Position numbers and translations under genes: made by a program. Of a DNA stretch of 10,184 nucleotides, positions 1 to 5,774 are shown piece after piece. How positions within the stretch are numbered: the first letter of the stretch is position 1; each line of letters begins with the position of its first letter. The notes below the pieces were generated by a model. That model saw nothing but the letters and a program-made list of their open reading frames with translations. It had not been told where the DNA came from and did not search any database. The stretch lies in NCBI GenBank assembly GCA_020435865.1, contig JAGQYZ010000474.1, forward strand, positions 1 through 10,184, in the 5' to 3' direction. The DNA comes from Aequorivita sp. (lineage in GTDB: Bacteria > Bacteroidota > Bacteroidia > Flavobacteriales > Flavobacteriaceae).

Positions 1-40
1 TGTTGTTTTAATTGTTGTTTTAATTTAATTGTTGTTTTTC
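1..40. repeat. short AT-rich tandem repeat, 12-bp unit
   Basis: The unit TGTTGTTTTAAT occurs at 1-12 and again at 13-24. After a 5-nt TTAAT insert, a third partial copy (TGTTGTTTTT) follows at about 30-39. The repeat begins at the window edge, so its full copy number is unknown. It lies immediately after the stop codon of the minus-strand membrane-protein gene. Read on that strand it is an A-rich AAACAACAATT-type spacer, which could be the leader of a further gene beyond the window. No hairpin is visible, so it is not called a terminator. Confidence 0.6.
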
Positions 41-41
41 T

Positions 42-479
42 TTATTCAAAAATTTTATCTTTAGTTATTGCAAATTGTTCTACAAATGTCAGCTGTTCAG
101 CTCCTTTATTTAAGTTTTCGGAAAGTAACATCATTGCATTTTTACTCTTTTCAAAAGCTGCCAAAGCTTCCTTTTCCTGTTGTGAATAGTGGGGTTGCGA
201 AAAGTAAAAGCTTCCAACTCCAAAAGCAACAACCAATACTGCAGCTACAGAATACCACCAAGTTTTTATGATTTTTGGCTCCCTTTCTGGTAGCTTAAAG
301 GTTTTGCTTGAACACTCCTCTTTTGCTGCTTTCAAGCCTGCAAAAATTGGTTTGTACTGAATGAGATCGTCTGCAATTTTTTCATTGTTGAAGTAGTTTT
401 GCAACCATTTTTCTTCTTCAAGACTGGTTTTGCCTTCAAAATAGGCGTCCAATAATTTTTTTACGTTAACCGATTCCAT
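42..479 (-). CDS. single-pass membrane protein, probable anti-sigma factor of the adjacent ECF sigma factor
   Basis: A 145-residue protein that I do not recognise as a named family. Residues 1-72 are cytoplasmic-looking, charged and predicted helical, with LLDAYFEGKTSLEEEKWL near the N-terminus. One strong transmembrane segment spans about 74-93 (WWYSVAAVLVVAFGVGSFYF). Residues 94-145 form a short Glu/Lys-rich periplasmic tail. Cytoplasmic N-domain, one membrane pass and periplasmic tail is the usual anti-sigma layout. The HxxxCxxC zinc motif of ZAS-type anti-sigma factors is absent; C56 is the only cysteine. The start codon (477-479) lies inside the end of the sigma gene, a 14-nt overlap that implies translational coupling. 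The anti-sigma role is inferred from topology and gene order. It could instead be a membrane protein of unknown function co-expressed with the sigma factor. Confidence 0.75.
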   Translation of the reverse strand: MESVNVKKLLDAYFEGKTSLEEEKWLQNYFNNEKIADDLIQYKPIFAGLKAAKEECSSKTFKLPEREPKIIKTWWYSVAAVLVVAFGVGSFYFSQPHYSQQEKEALAAFEKSKNAMMLLSENLNKGAEQLTFVEQFAITKDKIFE

Positions 480-972
480 AGTTGTATTTTTTAATCATTG
501 CATCCCTAACTGTTTTTCTTGCGCGGGAAAGCGCCACTCTAATTGCTGTTTCGTTGCTATCCAGCATTTTCGCAATTTCAGAAAACTCAAATTGTTCCAC
601 ATCTCGCAATTGAAGTACTATTTTCTGCTGTTCGGGCAACGTTTCCATTATTCTGAAAACCATTTCTACTCCATCATTAGCTTCAATCTTTTTTTCAATA
701 TTTTCTGAAGTTTGATAATTGCTATGAACAATTTTTAAATTAGAAGCTTGTTTTGATTTCAATCGGTCCAAACAATAATTTTTGGTCATCGTGATTGCAA
801 ATGCTTCAGGGTTCTTATAGTTTTCAATGCTCTCCTTTCCATTCCACAATTTCAAAAAAACTTCTTGCACAGCGTCTTCAGCTTCATCTTTGGAAACCAA
901 AATCCTTTTGGCTAAACGGTAAAGCTTGTCCTTAAAAGGCATTACTAAAGCAATAAATTCGGTTTTGTCCAT
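466..972 (-). CDS. ECF-type RNA polymerase sigma-70 factor
   Basis: A 168-residue protein of normal length for an extracytoplasmic-function sigma factor, which directs RNA polymerase to a dedicated promoter set. The region 2 signature is visible at about 29-44 (DEAEDAVQEVFLKLW), followed by the usual region 2.3-2.4 stretch PEAFAITMTKNYCLDRLKS at 55-73. After a variable linker (about 75-100), region 4 occupies about 111-156: TLPEQQKIVLQLRDVEQFEFSEIA, then a helix-turn-helix ending in TAIRVALSRARKTVR. Its 3' end overlaps the start of the putative anti-sigma gene by 14 nt. The upstream region holds an ECF-like promoter on the same strand, suggesting that the factor transcribes its own gene. The regulon and the inducing signal cannot be read from the sequence. 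Confidence 0.95.
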   Translation of the reverse strand: MDKTEFIALVMPFKDKLYRLAKRILVSKDEAEDAVQEVFLKLWNGKESIENYKNPEAFAITMTKNYCLDRLKSKQASNLKIVHSNYQTSENIEKKIEANDGVEMVFRIMETLPEQQKIVLQLRDVEQFEFSEIAKMLDSNETAIRVALSRARKTVRDAMIKKYNYGIG

Positions 973-1008
973 TTTGGTGGTTGTGGTTTTTCCGTCTTCT
1001 ATTTAAAT

Positions 1009-1033
1009 GACGAACAGGCGCTATTTTTGTTAC
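1009..1033 (-). promoter_or_regulatory. candidate ECF-type (autoregulatory) promoter of the sigma factor gene
   Basis: On the minus strand, GTAAC (1033-1029) is followed after exactly 16 nt by CGTC (1012-1009). ECF promoters in general carry an AAC-containing -35 element and a CGT-containing -10 element about 16-17 nt apart, and ECF factors commonly transcribe their own operon. Transcription would start near 1000-1003, leaving a leader of about 30 nt before the sigma ATG at 972. The assignment rests on motif and spacing only. Confidence 0.6.
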
Positions 1034-1192
1034 ATTGAAAACGATTGGCTTAGTAAGATTAACCTTTTACCTTAATGAGAATTCTTAAAGATGAAATGTC
1101 TCGGGTAAATTTCGACTAAAAATCATATTTTTACTATTGCACTATAATCCCTAATTTACCTGTTTAAATTCCAAACATTAATAAACCTTCTT

Positions 1193-2587
1193 ATGAAAAG
1201 AAAATTTTTCATTCCCTTATTAGCTTTTTCCCTACTTTTTGTTTCCTGTTTTAAGGATATGGACGACACCTTTCAACCAGCCTCAACACTTGATATACAA
1301 AATTTTATATACCGAGGTTTAAACTATTATTATCTGTACAAAGCAGACACACCGGAACTTGCAAATGATGCATTTGCCAACCAAGGCGAGCTCGATAGTT
1401 TCCTAAATAACTATGAAACTCCCGAAGCTTTGTTCGATTATTTGTTGTCGCCACAGGATCGTTTCAGTGCACTCTTTAGTGATTTTAGGGTAATTGAGGA
1501 CGCTTTAAGCGGAATCAGCCTAAGTAATGGAATGGAGTTTGGTCTTGTATATTATCCAGACAACAGTGGCAATGTTTTTGGTTATGTGCGTTACGTATTG
1601 CCAAACACTGACGCCGAAGCTCGAGGTTTAAAGCGTGGTGATTTATTTACCACTATTGATGGCCAACAAATAAATAGCCAAAACTATATAGACTTACAGT
1701 CTCCAAATAGTTATACCATTGGTTTGGCAACGTATGATGGTACAAACTTTATACCCACTGGTGAAACTGTTCTTTTAAATAAAACCCAATACAACGAAAA
1801 TCCTGTATATAAGGTCAAAACGTTTGATATCAATGGAGAAAAAATAGGCTATTTAATGTACAATGGTTTTATTAAAGATTATGATTCGCAGCTTAATGAT
1901 GCTTTCGCACAGTTTAAAGCCCAAGGAGTTACCAATCTTGTTTTGGATCTTCGTTATAACGGCGGCGGCGCAGTGGAAACAGCAACCGATTTGGCCAGTA
2001 TGATTACAGGACAGTTTAACGGACAAGTTTTTTATAAAGAATTTTGGAATGACGATCGCCAAGCTACAAACGCAATGAACGGGGTTTTTGATAGTTCCAT
2101 AAGTAATGGTTCGGCTATAAACAGTCTTAATCTGAACAATGTCTATATTTTAACTACACGAAGAACAGCTTCTGCTAGTGAGTTGGTTATAAACGGACTT
2201 AATCCATATATAAATACCGTTCAAGTTGGCGATACAACCACTGGAAAGTTTCAAGCTTCTTTTTTACTTTATGATGCTCCAGCACCAATATTCAGCAGAC
2301 AGGAAGCTAATCCATCACATTATTATGCAATGCTTCCGTTGGTGTTCAAAACTGCTAACGTCGCAGGCAATACAGATTATGGCGATGGATTATTTCCGCA
2401 GATTGTTTTAAAGGAAGATTATTTCAACTTAGGTCAATTGGGTGATGAAAATGAACCGCTTCTTGCCGCAGCCCTTTTTGAAATTGCTGGAAGACCTTAC
2501 AATGGAAAGAAGGATTTCAAAGTATTGAAAGAACTTTCAGATAGTAAAGCAAATTCTCCAATTGATGGAAAAATGATTGGGAATTAA
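1193..2587 (+). CDS. S41-family (C-terminal processing) peptidase lipoprotein
   Basis: A 464-residue lipoprotein serine protease of the C-terminal processing type. The N-terminus is a lipoprotein signal (MKRKFFIPLLAFSLLFVSC) with lipid cysteine C19. An N-terminal helical region follows at about 30-110. A PDZ-like module sits at about 114-180, containing VLPNTDAEARGLKRGDLFTTIDG. The catalytic core (about 208-408) shows LVLDLRYNGGG at 249-259 and RTASASE at 324-330. By family alignment the nucleophile is S327 and the general base is K352 (GKFQ), a spacing of 25 residues, the same as in tail-specific protease Prc and the D1 processing peptidase. The enzyme therefore looks intact. The natural substrate is unknown. 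The gene diverges from the sigma factor gene (220 bp apart, with no convincing plus-strand promoter) and converges on the propeller lipoprotein gene 11 bp away. The residues after C19 (FKDMDD) match the Bacteroidota surface-export signal only partly, so the side of the outer membrane is uncertain. Confidence 0.93.
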   Translation: MKRKFFIPLLAFSLLFVSCFKDMDDTFQPASTLDIQNFIYRGLNYYYLYKADTPELANDAFANQGELDSFLNNYETPEALFDYLLSPQDRFSALFSDFRVIEDALSGISLSNGMEFGLVYYPDNSGNVFGYVRYVLPNTDAEARGLKRGDLFTTIDGQQINSQNYIDLQSPNSYTIGLATYDGTNFIPTGETVLLNKTQYNENPVYKVKTFDINGEKIGYLMYNGFIKDYDSQLNDAFAQFKAQGVTNLVLDLRYNGGGAVETATDLASMITGQFNGQVFYKEFWNDDRQATNAMNGVFDSSISNGSAINSLNLNNVYILTTRRTASASELVINGLNPYINTVQVGDTTTGKFQASFLLYDAPAPIFSRQEANPSHYYAMLPLVFKTANVAGNTDYGDGLFPQIVLKEDYFNLGQLGDENEPLLAAALFEIAGRPYNGKKDFKVLKELSDSKANSPIDGKMIGN

Positions 2588-2598
2588 TGAATCAGTAT

Positions 2599-3651
2599 TT
2601 AATTAAAATAAATCCCCCCAGGAACAATACCAGTTTCGAAACTTTGAATTTCTTGATTGGTTGATAATTCATAGATTATTAATGAACCTTTACTTGCAAA
2701 ATCTTTTGCGTCGGTGGCATAGAGTTTCCCGTCTTTTGCTTGAAGTGTATAAAAGTTACCGGAAATTATATCAATTCCAGGCATAGTAATGGAAGTAGTA
2801 TTTACTTTATAAACTTTTCCGTCAAGGCTATAGAAAAGATTGACCCCATCAATTGTCAAACTAGTTGGGTGTTGTGTGGTTCCTAATGCATATGTTTGCG
2901 AAACCTGCCCAGTTGATAAATCCACTTTCACAAGCGAACCAGCAGTTTCAGTACCCGTGTAACTTGGCTTTCCGCCACAAAGCACATAAAGTGAATTTCC
3001 AGAAACTACCATGGAGTTTGGAACATCGCCCACCGTTATTGTGCTTTCCACAGTGGTTCCAGAAATTACGGATATTAAATTATTCTGCCCATAAGCTCCT
3101 TGATGGGCAACATAAACTTTATTGTTATAAACAACCATTCGCTCTGGCCCAAAAGGTACAGGAATAGTTGACGTAATTTCATTAGTTCTTAAGTCAACAA
3201 CTGCCAAATAATCATCTGCATAGTCATTAGGGTCACCCCAATTGCTGACATATCCTTTGTTTCCGCCCGCAGTCACAAAATAACGCGGATTGTCCAAACC
3301 AGTTGTTATGGAGTCTAAACTTTGAAATGTATAGCGATTTACTATTTCAATTTTTTGCGAATTGCTAACAACGATATACGCATTGTTATCCACAAAGCCC
3401 ATAGACTGAACTATATTGCCTAAAGAATATCCATTCACATTTCTAAAAACATTTTGCGTCACCGTGCTATAATCTTCAGAAATAAAGGTAATGTTACCAC
3501 TTCCATTGTTGAATGGTCCTTCGTTGGTAACTAAAATACCTTTTTCAAAAGCTGCTGGGACGTATTCTTCTTGGTTGTTATCATCCTTACTACAAGACAC
3601 AAAAAATATAATGGTTAGAGCAAAAAACACAATCTTTTTCATAGTTTTCAT
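2599..3651 (-). CDS. btuG: BtuG-like surface lipoprotein, seven-bladed beta-propeller (YncE/DUF5074-like)
   Basis: A 350-residue lipoprotein with a signal ending FFVSC, lipid cysteine C20. SKDDN follows directly and fits the X-K-(D/E)2-X lipoprotein export signal described in Flavobacteriia, so the protein is probably surface-exposed. The mature part has seven propeller-like repeats, each pairing a phrase of the type 'K-x-Y-V' with a 'v-x-v-D-l-x-t-x-x-v' strand. They fall at about 37-70, 89-118, 131-166, 177-208, 219-257, 269-286 and 308-341. In Bacteroides, BtuG proteins are surface propellers that bind cobalamin very tightly and cap BtuB. This gene starts 5 bp after the btuB-like stop codon and is governed by the same B12 riboswitch, which strongly supports that role. 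A second in-frame ATG at 3640-3642 (M4) is an equally possible start and leaves the signal peptide intact. The BtuG assignment rests on architecture and context; residue-level homology was not tested. Confidence 0.82.
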   Translation of the reverse strand: MKTMKKIVFFALTIIFFVSCSKDDNNQEEYVPAAFEKGILVTNEGPFNNGSGNITFISEDYSTVTQNVFRNVNGYSLGNIVQSMGFVDNNAYIVVSNSQKIEIVNRYTFQSLDSITTGLDNPRYFVTAGGNKGYVSNWGDPNDYADDYLAVVDLRTNEITSTIPVPFGPERMVVYNNKVYVAHQGAYGQNNLISVISGTTVESTITVGDVPNSMVVSGNSLYVLCGGKPSYTGTETAGSLVKVDLSTGQVSQTYALGTTQHPTSLTIDGVNLFYSLDGKVYKVNTTSITMPGIDIISGNFYTLQAKDGKLYATDAKDFASKGSLIIYELSTNQEIQSFETGIVPGGIYFN

Positions 3652-3656
3652 TTTAG

Positions 3657-5489
3657 TTATATATTAAAATTTAAGAATATTTGAATGTTTTGGGACGGCA
3701 TCGGTCTGTATGCCACGTTTTCATAATATACATTTAAAACGTTTTTAAACCTGCCACCAAAAGTTATATTTTGGTTAAATGGTAAAGTATATTGAGCACC
3801 AAGATTGAAAACGGTATAACGATCCACAGTTTCACTGTTATCAGTAGTTGTATAGGTATCTCCAGTATACAAACCCTGTACATAAAAAGAAAACTTTTGA
3901 AAGTTATACACTAACGTTCCCGATGCTTTATGAAAGGGCACATAAATGAGCTGTTTTTCTTTCTCCAAATCTTCTGCCTTGGTGTATGAATAGTTTGCGT
4001 TTAAATCCAGAGATTGTTGATTGTTGAATTTTATATAATAACCTAAAACAGTCTCAATACCGTAATTTCTGGTTTTGCTGATATTAGCTGGTTGCCAAAG
4101 ACCGCCGTTCCCAGGAATCCACTTTATTAAATCTTTTGAAGAAATATAATAAGCCGCAACATCAGCTTTCAGTTTTCCAATTGAAAACTCCTGTCCAAGT
4201 TCTACCTGATACGAAGTTTCTGGTTTCAAATCTATATTTCCACCTGCATACCAATACAAATCATTGAAAGTAGGAACTCGATAGTTTTTTGAGCCATTCA
4301 ACCGAAGCGCATATTGTTTTGAAAAACTATATTTTGCATCTGCGGAAAAAAGAAAGGGATTGTCAAAATCATTCAAAAATTCCTGTCGAAAATTAATGCC
4401 ATAATTAAATTTTTCTGAAAGCTTATGGTTTATTAATACAACTGCCGCCAATGTTTTACGGGAATTATCTCCCACATTATCGCCTTCGGCTGCAACATAA
4501 GTATATTCTAGCTTTCCGTTTATACGTATCTTTTTTTGAAGTAAAACCTCAGACTGAAACGCTCCAATAAAAGTATTCGCCTTTCCACCAGTATTGAATG
4601 ACTTTTCACTATTCGGGAAATAATTGTACTGTTCAAAAAGGTGTGCAAAGCTTCCTTTTGTATTAACAACTCCAACTTTTTGTTGCAATTGCCATAGGTT
4701 TCTGGTTGTAATGTCTTTATAAGCATCTATCCCAATAGTGTTCAAACTGCCCGAAAAATTGCGGTCATTATAGGTATATTCTGAATTCCATGTTGCAACG
4801 CCTCTTTTTAGTTTTCGTGCCTCATTCACTTTTGCAGCAAAGCGGACAAATTGTCCGTGCTTGTTCTTTTGGTTTTTTTCAACATAATCGTAATCATTTT
4901 CCGAATTAATAAAATTCACGCCCACATTCAAATAATGATCGCCCCAAGTTTGTGTTGTGCTTGCATTTCCGCCCAAAGTTGAAAAGCTTCCATAGTGCAA
5001 TCCAACTTTAGTTTCATCAATCTTTTTAAATGTATATGCATCGTTTAAATGGATACTTCCGCCCACGGCACCACTTCCGTATTGTACGCCTCCACCCCCA
5101 CTTCTAATGGCAATTTCAGTATAGTTTAATGGTGAAATTGTATTGAAATCTGTTTGCCCTGTAAATACTGAGTTAATGTTTATTCCATTCCAAACAACTG
5201 CGGTTTGGGTAGCATTCGTGCCTCGGAAAGATGGAGACGAAACCATTCCGAAGCCGTTTTCTTTAAAGTAGATTGCAGTATTGTACCGAAGTGTTTCAGT
5301 TAAAGAGCTCGCATTTCTATCAATTAACGAGTCGTTCAATTTTTCAAGTTTGAACCCTTTTGAAAACTGGATGAGTTTGGAATCTGTCAGCATCACTTCA
5401 GGCAACTGCTGAATGCTGTCCAATTGTGCATACGCAGAGGCAGAGCACAAAAGAATAACAAAAATAATATGTAAACAGATTCGCTTCAT
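3657..5489 (-). CDS. btuB: TonB-dependent outer-membrane cobalamin receptor (BtuB-like)
   Basis: A 610-residue outer-membrane transporter that would import cobalamin or other corrinoids using TonB energy. A Sec signal peptide ends at about A21 (SASAYA|Q). LPEVMLTDS at 29-37 is a plausible TonB box. The plug domain spans about 50-155 and shows typical plug motifs: PSFRGTNATQTAVVWNGININS (about 86-107) and IRSGGGGVQYGSGAVGGSIHL (about 128-148). The rest is a 22-strand-type barrel, ending with RFKNVLNVYYENVAYRPMPSQ and a terminal hydrophobic strand (IFLNFNI). The size is close to E. coli BtuB, and there is no N-terminal carboxypeptidase-like extension as in SusC-type receptors. The substrate is inferred from the cobalamin riboswitch in its leader and from the BtuG-like gene 5 bp downstream. 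On sequence alone it could be a siderophore receptor, but the riboswitch makes that unlikely. Confidence 0.93.
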   Translation of the reverse strand: MKRICLHIIFVILLCSASAYAQLDSIQQLPEVMLTDSKLIQFSKGFKLEKLNDSLIDRNASSLTETLRYNTAIYFKENGFGMVSSPSFRGTNATQTAVVWNGININSVFTGQTDFNTISPLNYTEIAIRSGGGGVQYGSGAVGGSIHLNDAYTFKKIDETKVGLHYGSFSTLGGNASTTQTWGDHYLNVGVNFINSENDYDYVEKNQKNKHGQFVRFAAKVNEARKLKRGVATWNSEYTYNDRNFSGSLNTIGIDAYKDITTRNLWQLQQKVGVVNTKGSFAHLFEQYNYFPNSEKSFNTGGKANTFIGAFQSEVLLQKKIRINGKLEYTYVAAEGDNVGDNSRKTLAAVVLINHKLSEKFNYGINFRQEFLNDFDNPFLFSADAKYSFSKQYALRLNGSKNYRVPTFNDLYWYAGGNIDLKPETSYQVELGQEFSIGKLKADVAAYYISSKDLIKWIPGNGGLWQPANISKTRNYGIETVLGYYIKFNNQQSLDLNANYSYTKAEDLEKEKQLIYVPFHKASGTLVYNFQKFSFYVQGLYTGDTYTTTDNSETVDRYTVFNLGAQYTLPFNQNITFGGRFKNVLNVYYENVAYRPMPSQNIQIFLNFNI

Positions 5490-5493
5490 AATT

Positions 5494-5515
5494 CAACCTT
5501 TATCCCGAAAGTTTG
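5494..5515 (-). promoter_or_regulatory. expression-platform hairpin (P13/L13) of the cobalamin riboswitch
   Basis: On the minus strand, CAAACTTT (5515-5508) pairs with AAAGGTTG (5501-5494) around the loop CGGGAT, with one A.G mismatch and a possible extra U-A pair at the base. The 3' arm ends 4 nt before the btuB ATG at 5489. The loop CGGGA is perfectly complementary to TCCCG (5646-5642) in the L5 loop of the aptamer. In cobalamin riboswitches, L13 of the regulatory hairpin kisses L5 when ligand is bound. Stabilising this stem would bury the translation start region. No U-tract follows the hairpin, so translational control is favoured over termination. Confidence 0.75.
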
Positions 5516-5529
5516 ATGTTTTTATGTTA

Positions 5530-5717
5530 GAATCTGGCAGGTCTCCTGGCTTGTCTTTTGTGCCACCTTCCCATCCGCTTATTGCGAACAGTGGTTTTGA
5601 AGAATGCACGCCCAAAAAAAATTCGGGACGACTTACAGTTGCGGGAACAGCCTCGGTTTTTAACCGAATTCCCTTTTAAGAGCATTTTCCATAATGGAAA
5701 ATTGCTCACCAAAATTC
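5530..5717 (-). promoter_or_regulatory. cobalamin (adenosylcobalamin-type) riboswitch aptamer
   Basis: The class consensus is clear on the minus strand. P1 pairs GAATTTTGG (from 5717) with CCAGATTC (ending at 5530). P2 is a strong hairpin, GAGCA...TGCTC with inner TTTTCC/GGAAAA (about 5705-5678). The core block TTAAAAGGGAAT follows, then a P3 hairpin CGGTTAAAAACCG. Next comes the P4-P5-L5 block GCTGTTCCCGCAACTGTAA (about 5653-5635). A variable arm (GTCCCGAATT...GGGCG) precedes the P7-P8 region with GGGAAGGTGGCAC. The B12 box AAGCCAGGAGACCTGCC lies at 5552-5536. The element sits in the 5' leader of the btuB-btuG operon and should repress it when intracellular cobalamin is high. Confidence 0.97.
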
Positions 5718-5721
5718 ATTA

Positions 5722-5753
5722 CAAAAATAGGCTTTAAATATTAGTTCACCCAA
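5722..5753 (-). promoter_or_regulatory. Bacteroidota-type sigma-A promoter for the riboswitch-btuB-btuG transcript
   Basis: On the minus strand, TATTTTTG (5729-5722) matches the Bacteroidota -7 consensus TAnnTTTG exactly. TTG (5753-5751) provides a -33 element with 21 nt between them, within the usual range. Transcription would begin around 5715-5718, exactly where the 5' strand of riboswitch P1 begins. That coincidence supports both calls. Confidence 0.7.
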
Positions 5754-5763
5754 CCAAAACTAT

Positions 5764-5771
5764 TATTTTTG
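5764..5771 (+). promoter_or_regulatory. candidate -7 element for the btuF-btuC-btuD operon, implying a leaderless start
   Basis: TATTTTTG matches TAnnTTTG exactly and ends only 3 nt before the btuF ATG (5775). If used, transcription would start at or next to that ATG, giving an mRNA with essentially no leader. No TTG lies at the expected -33 position; TTAGTT at about 5741-5746 is the nearest match. An upstream promoter hidden in the riboswitch region is the alternative. The site overlaps nothing else on the plus strand but lies just beyond the -33 element of the opposing btuB promoter. Confidence 0.35.
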
Positions 5772-5774
5772 AGG

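Noticed and set aside
1022..1029. TATTTTTG on the plus strand as a promoter for the S41 peptidase
   Set aside because: It matches TAnnTTTG, but there is no TTG at the -33 distance and it would leave a leader of about 155 nt. On the other strand the same bases form the spacer of a better-supported ECF promoter.
1126..1133. TATTTTTA on the plus strand as a promoter for the S41 peptidase
   Set aside because: It has one mismatch in the -7 consensus and no TTG upstream at the right spacing. Too weak to annotate.
2588..2598. Bidirectional terminator between the convergent S41 and btuG-like genes
   Set aside because: Only 11 bp separates the stops. The nearby TTAATTAA-type palindrome is too short and lacks a GC stem.
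5610..5632. Possible intrinsic terminator from the U-rich run in the riboswitch (CCCGAATTTTTTTTGGG)
   Set aside because: The U run lies in the loop or arm of a peripheral riboswitch stem, upstream of the B12 box, so it is not positioned as an expression-platform terminator.
5413..5712. Open frames on both strands across the intergenic region (88 and 61 residues)
   Set aside because: They cover the riboswitch and the btuB signal-peptide region. Their composition is low-complexity or basic with no domain, and the conserved RNA structure explains the sequence.
5769..5771. TTG start for btuF, adding two residues
   Set aside because: ATG at 5775 gives a normal lipoprotein signal (lipid cysteine at 17), and the TTG lies inside a promoter-like element.
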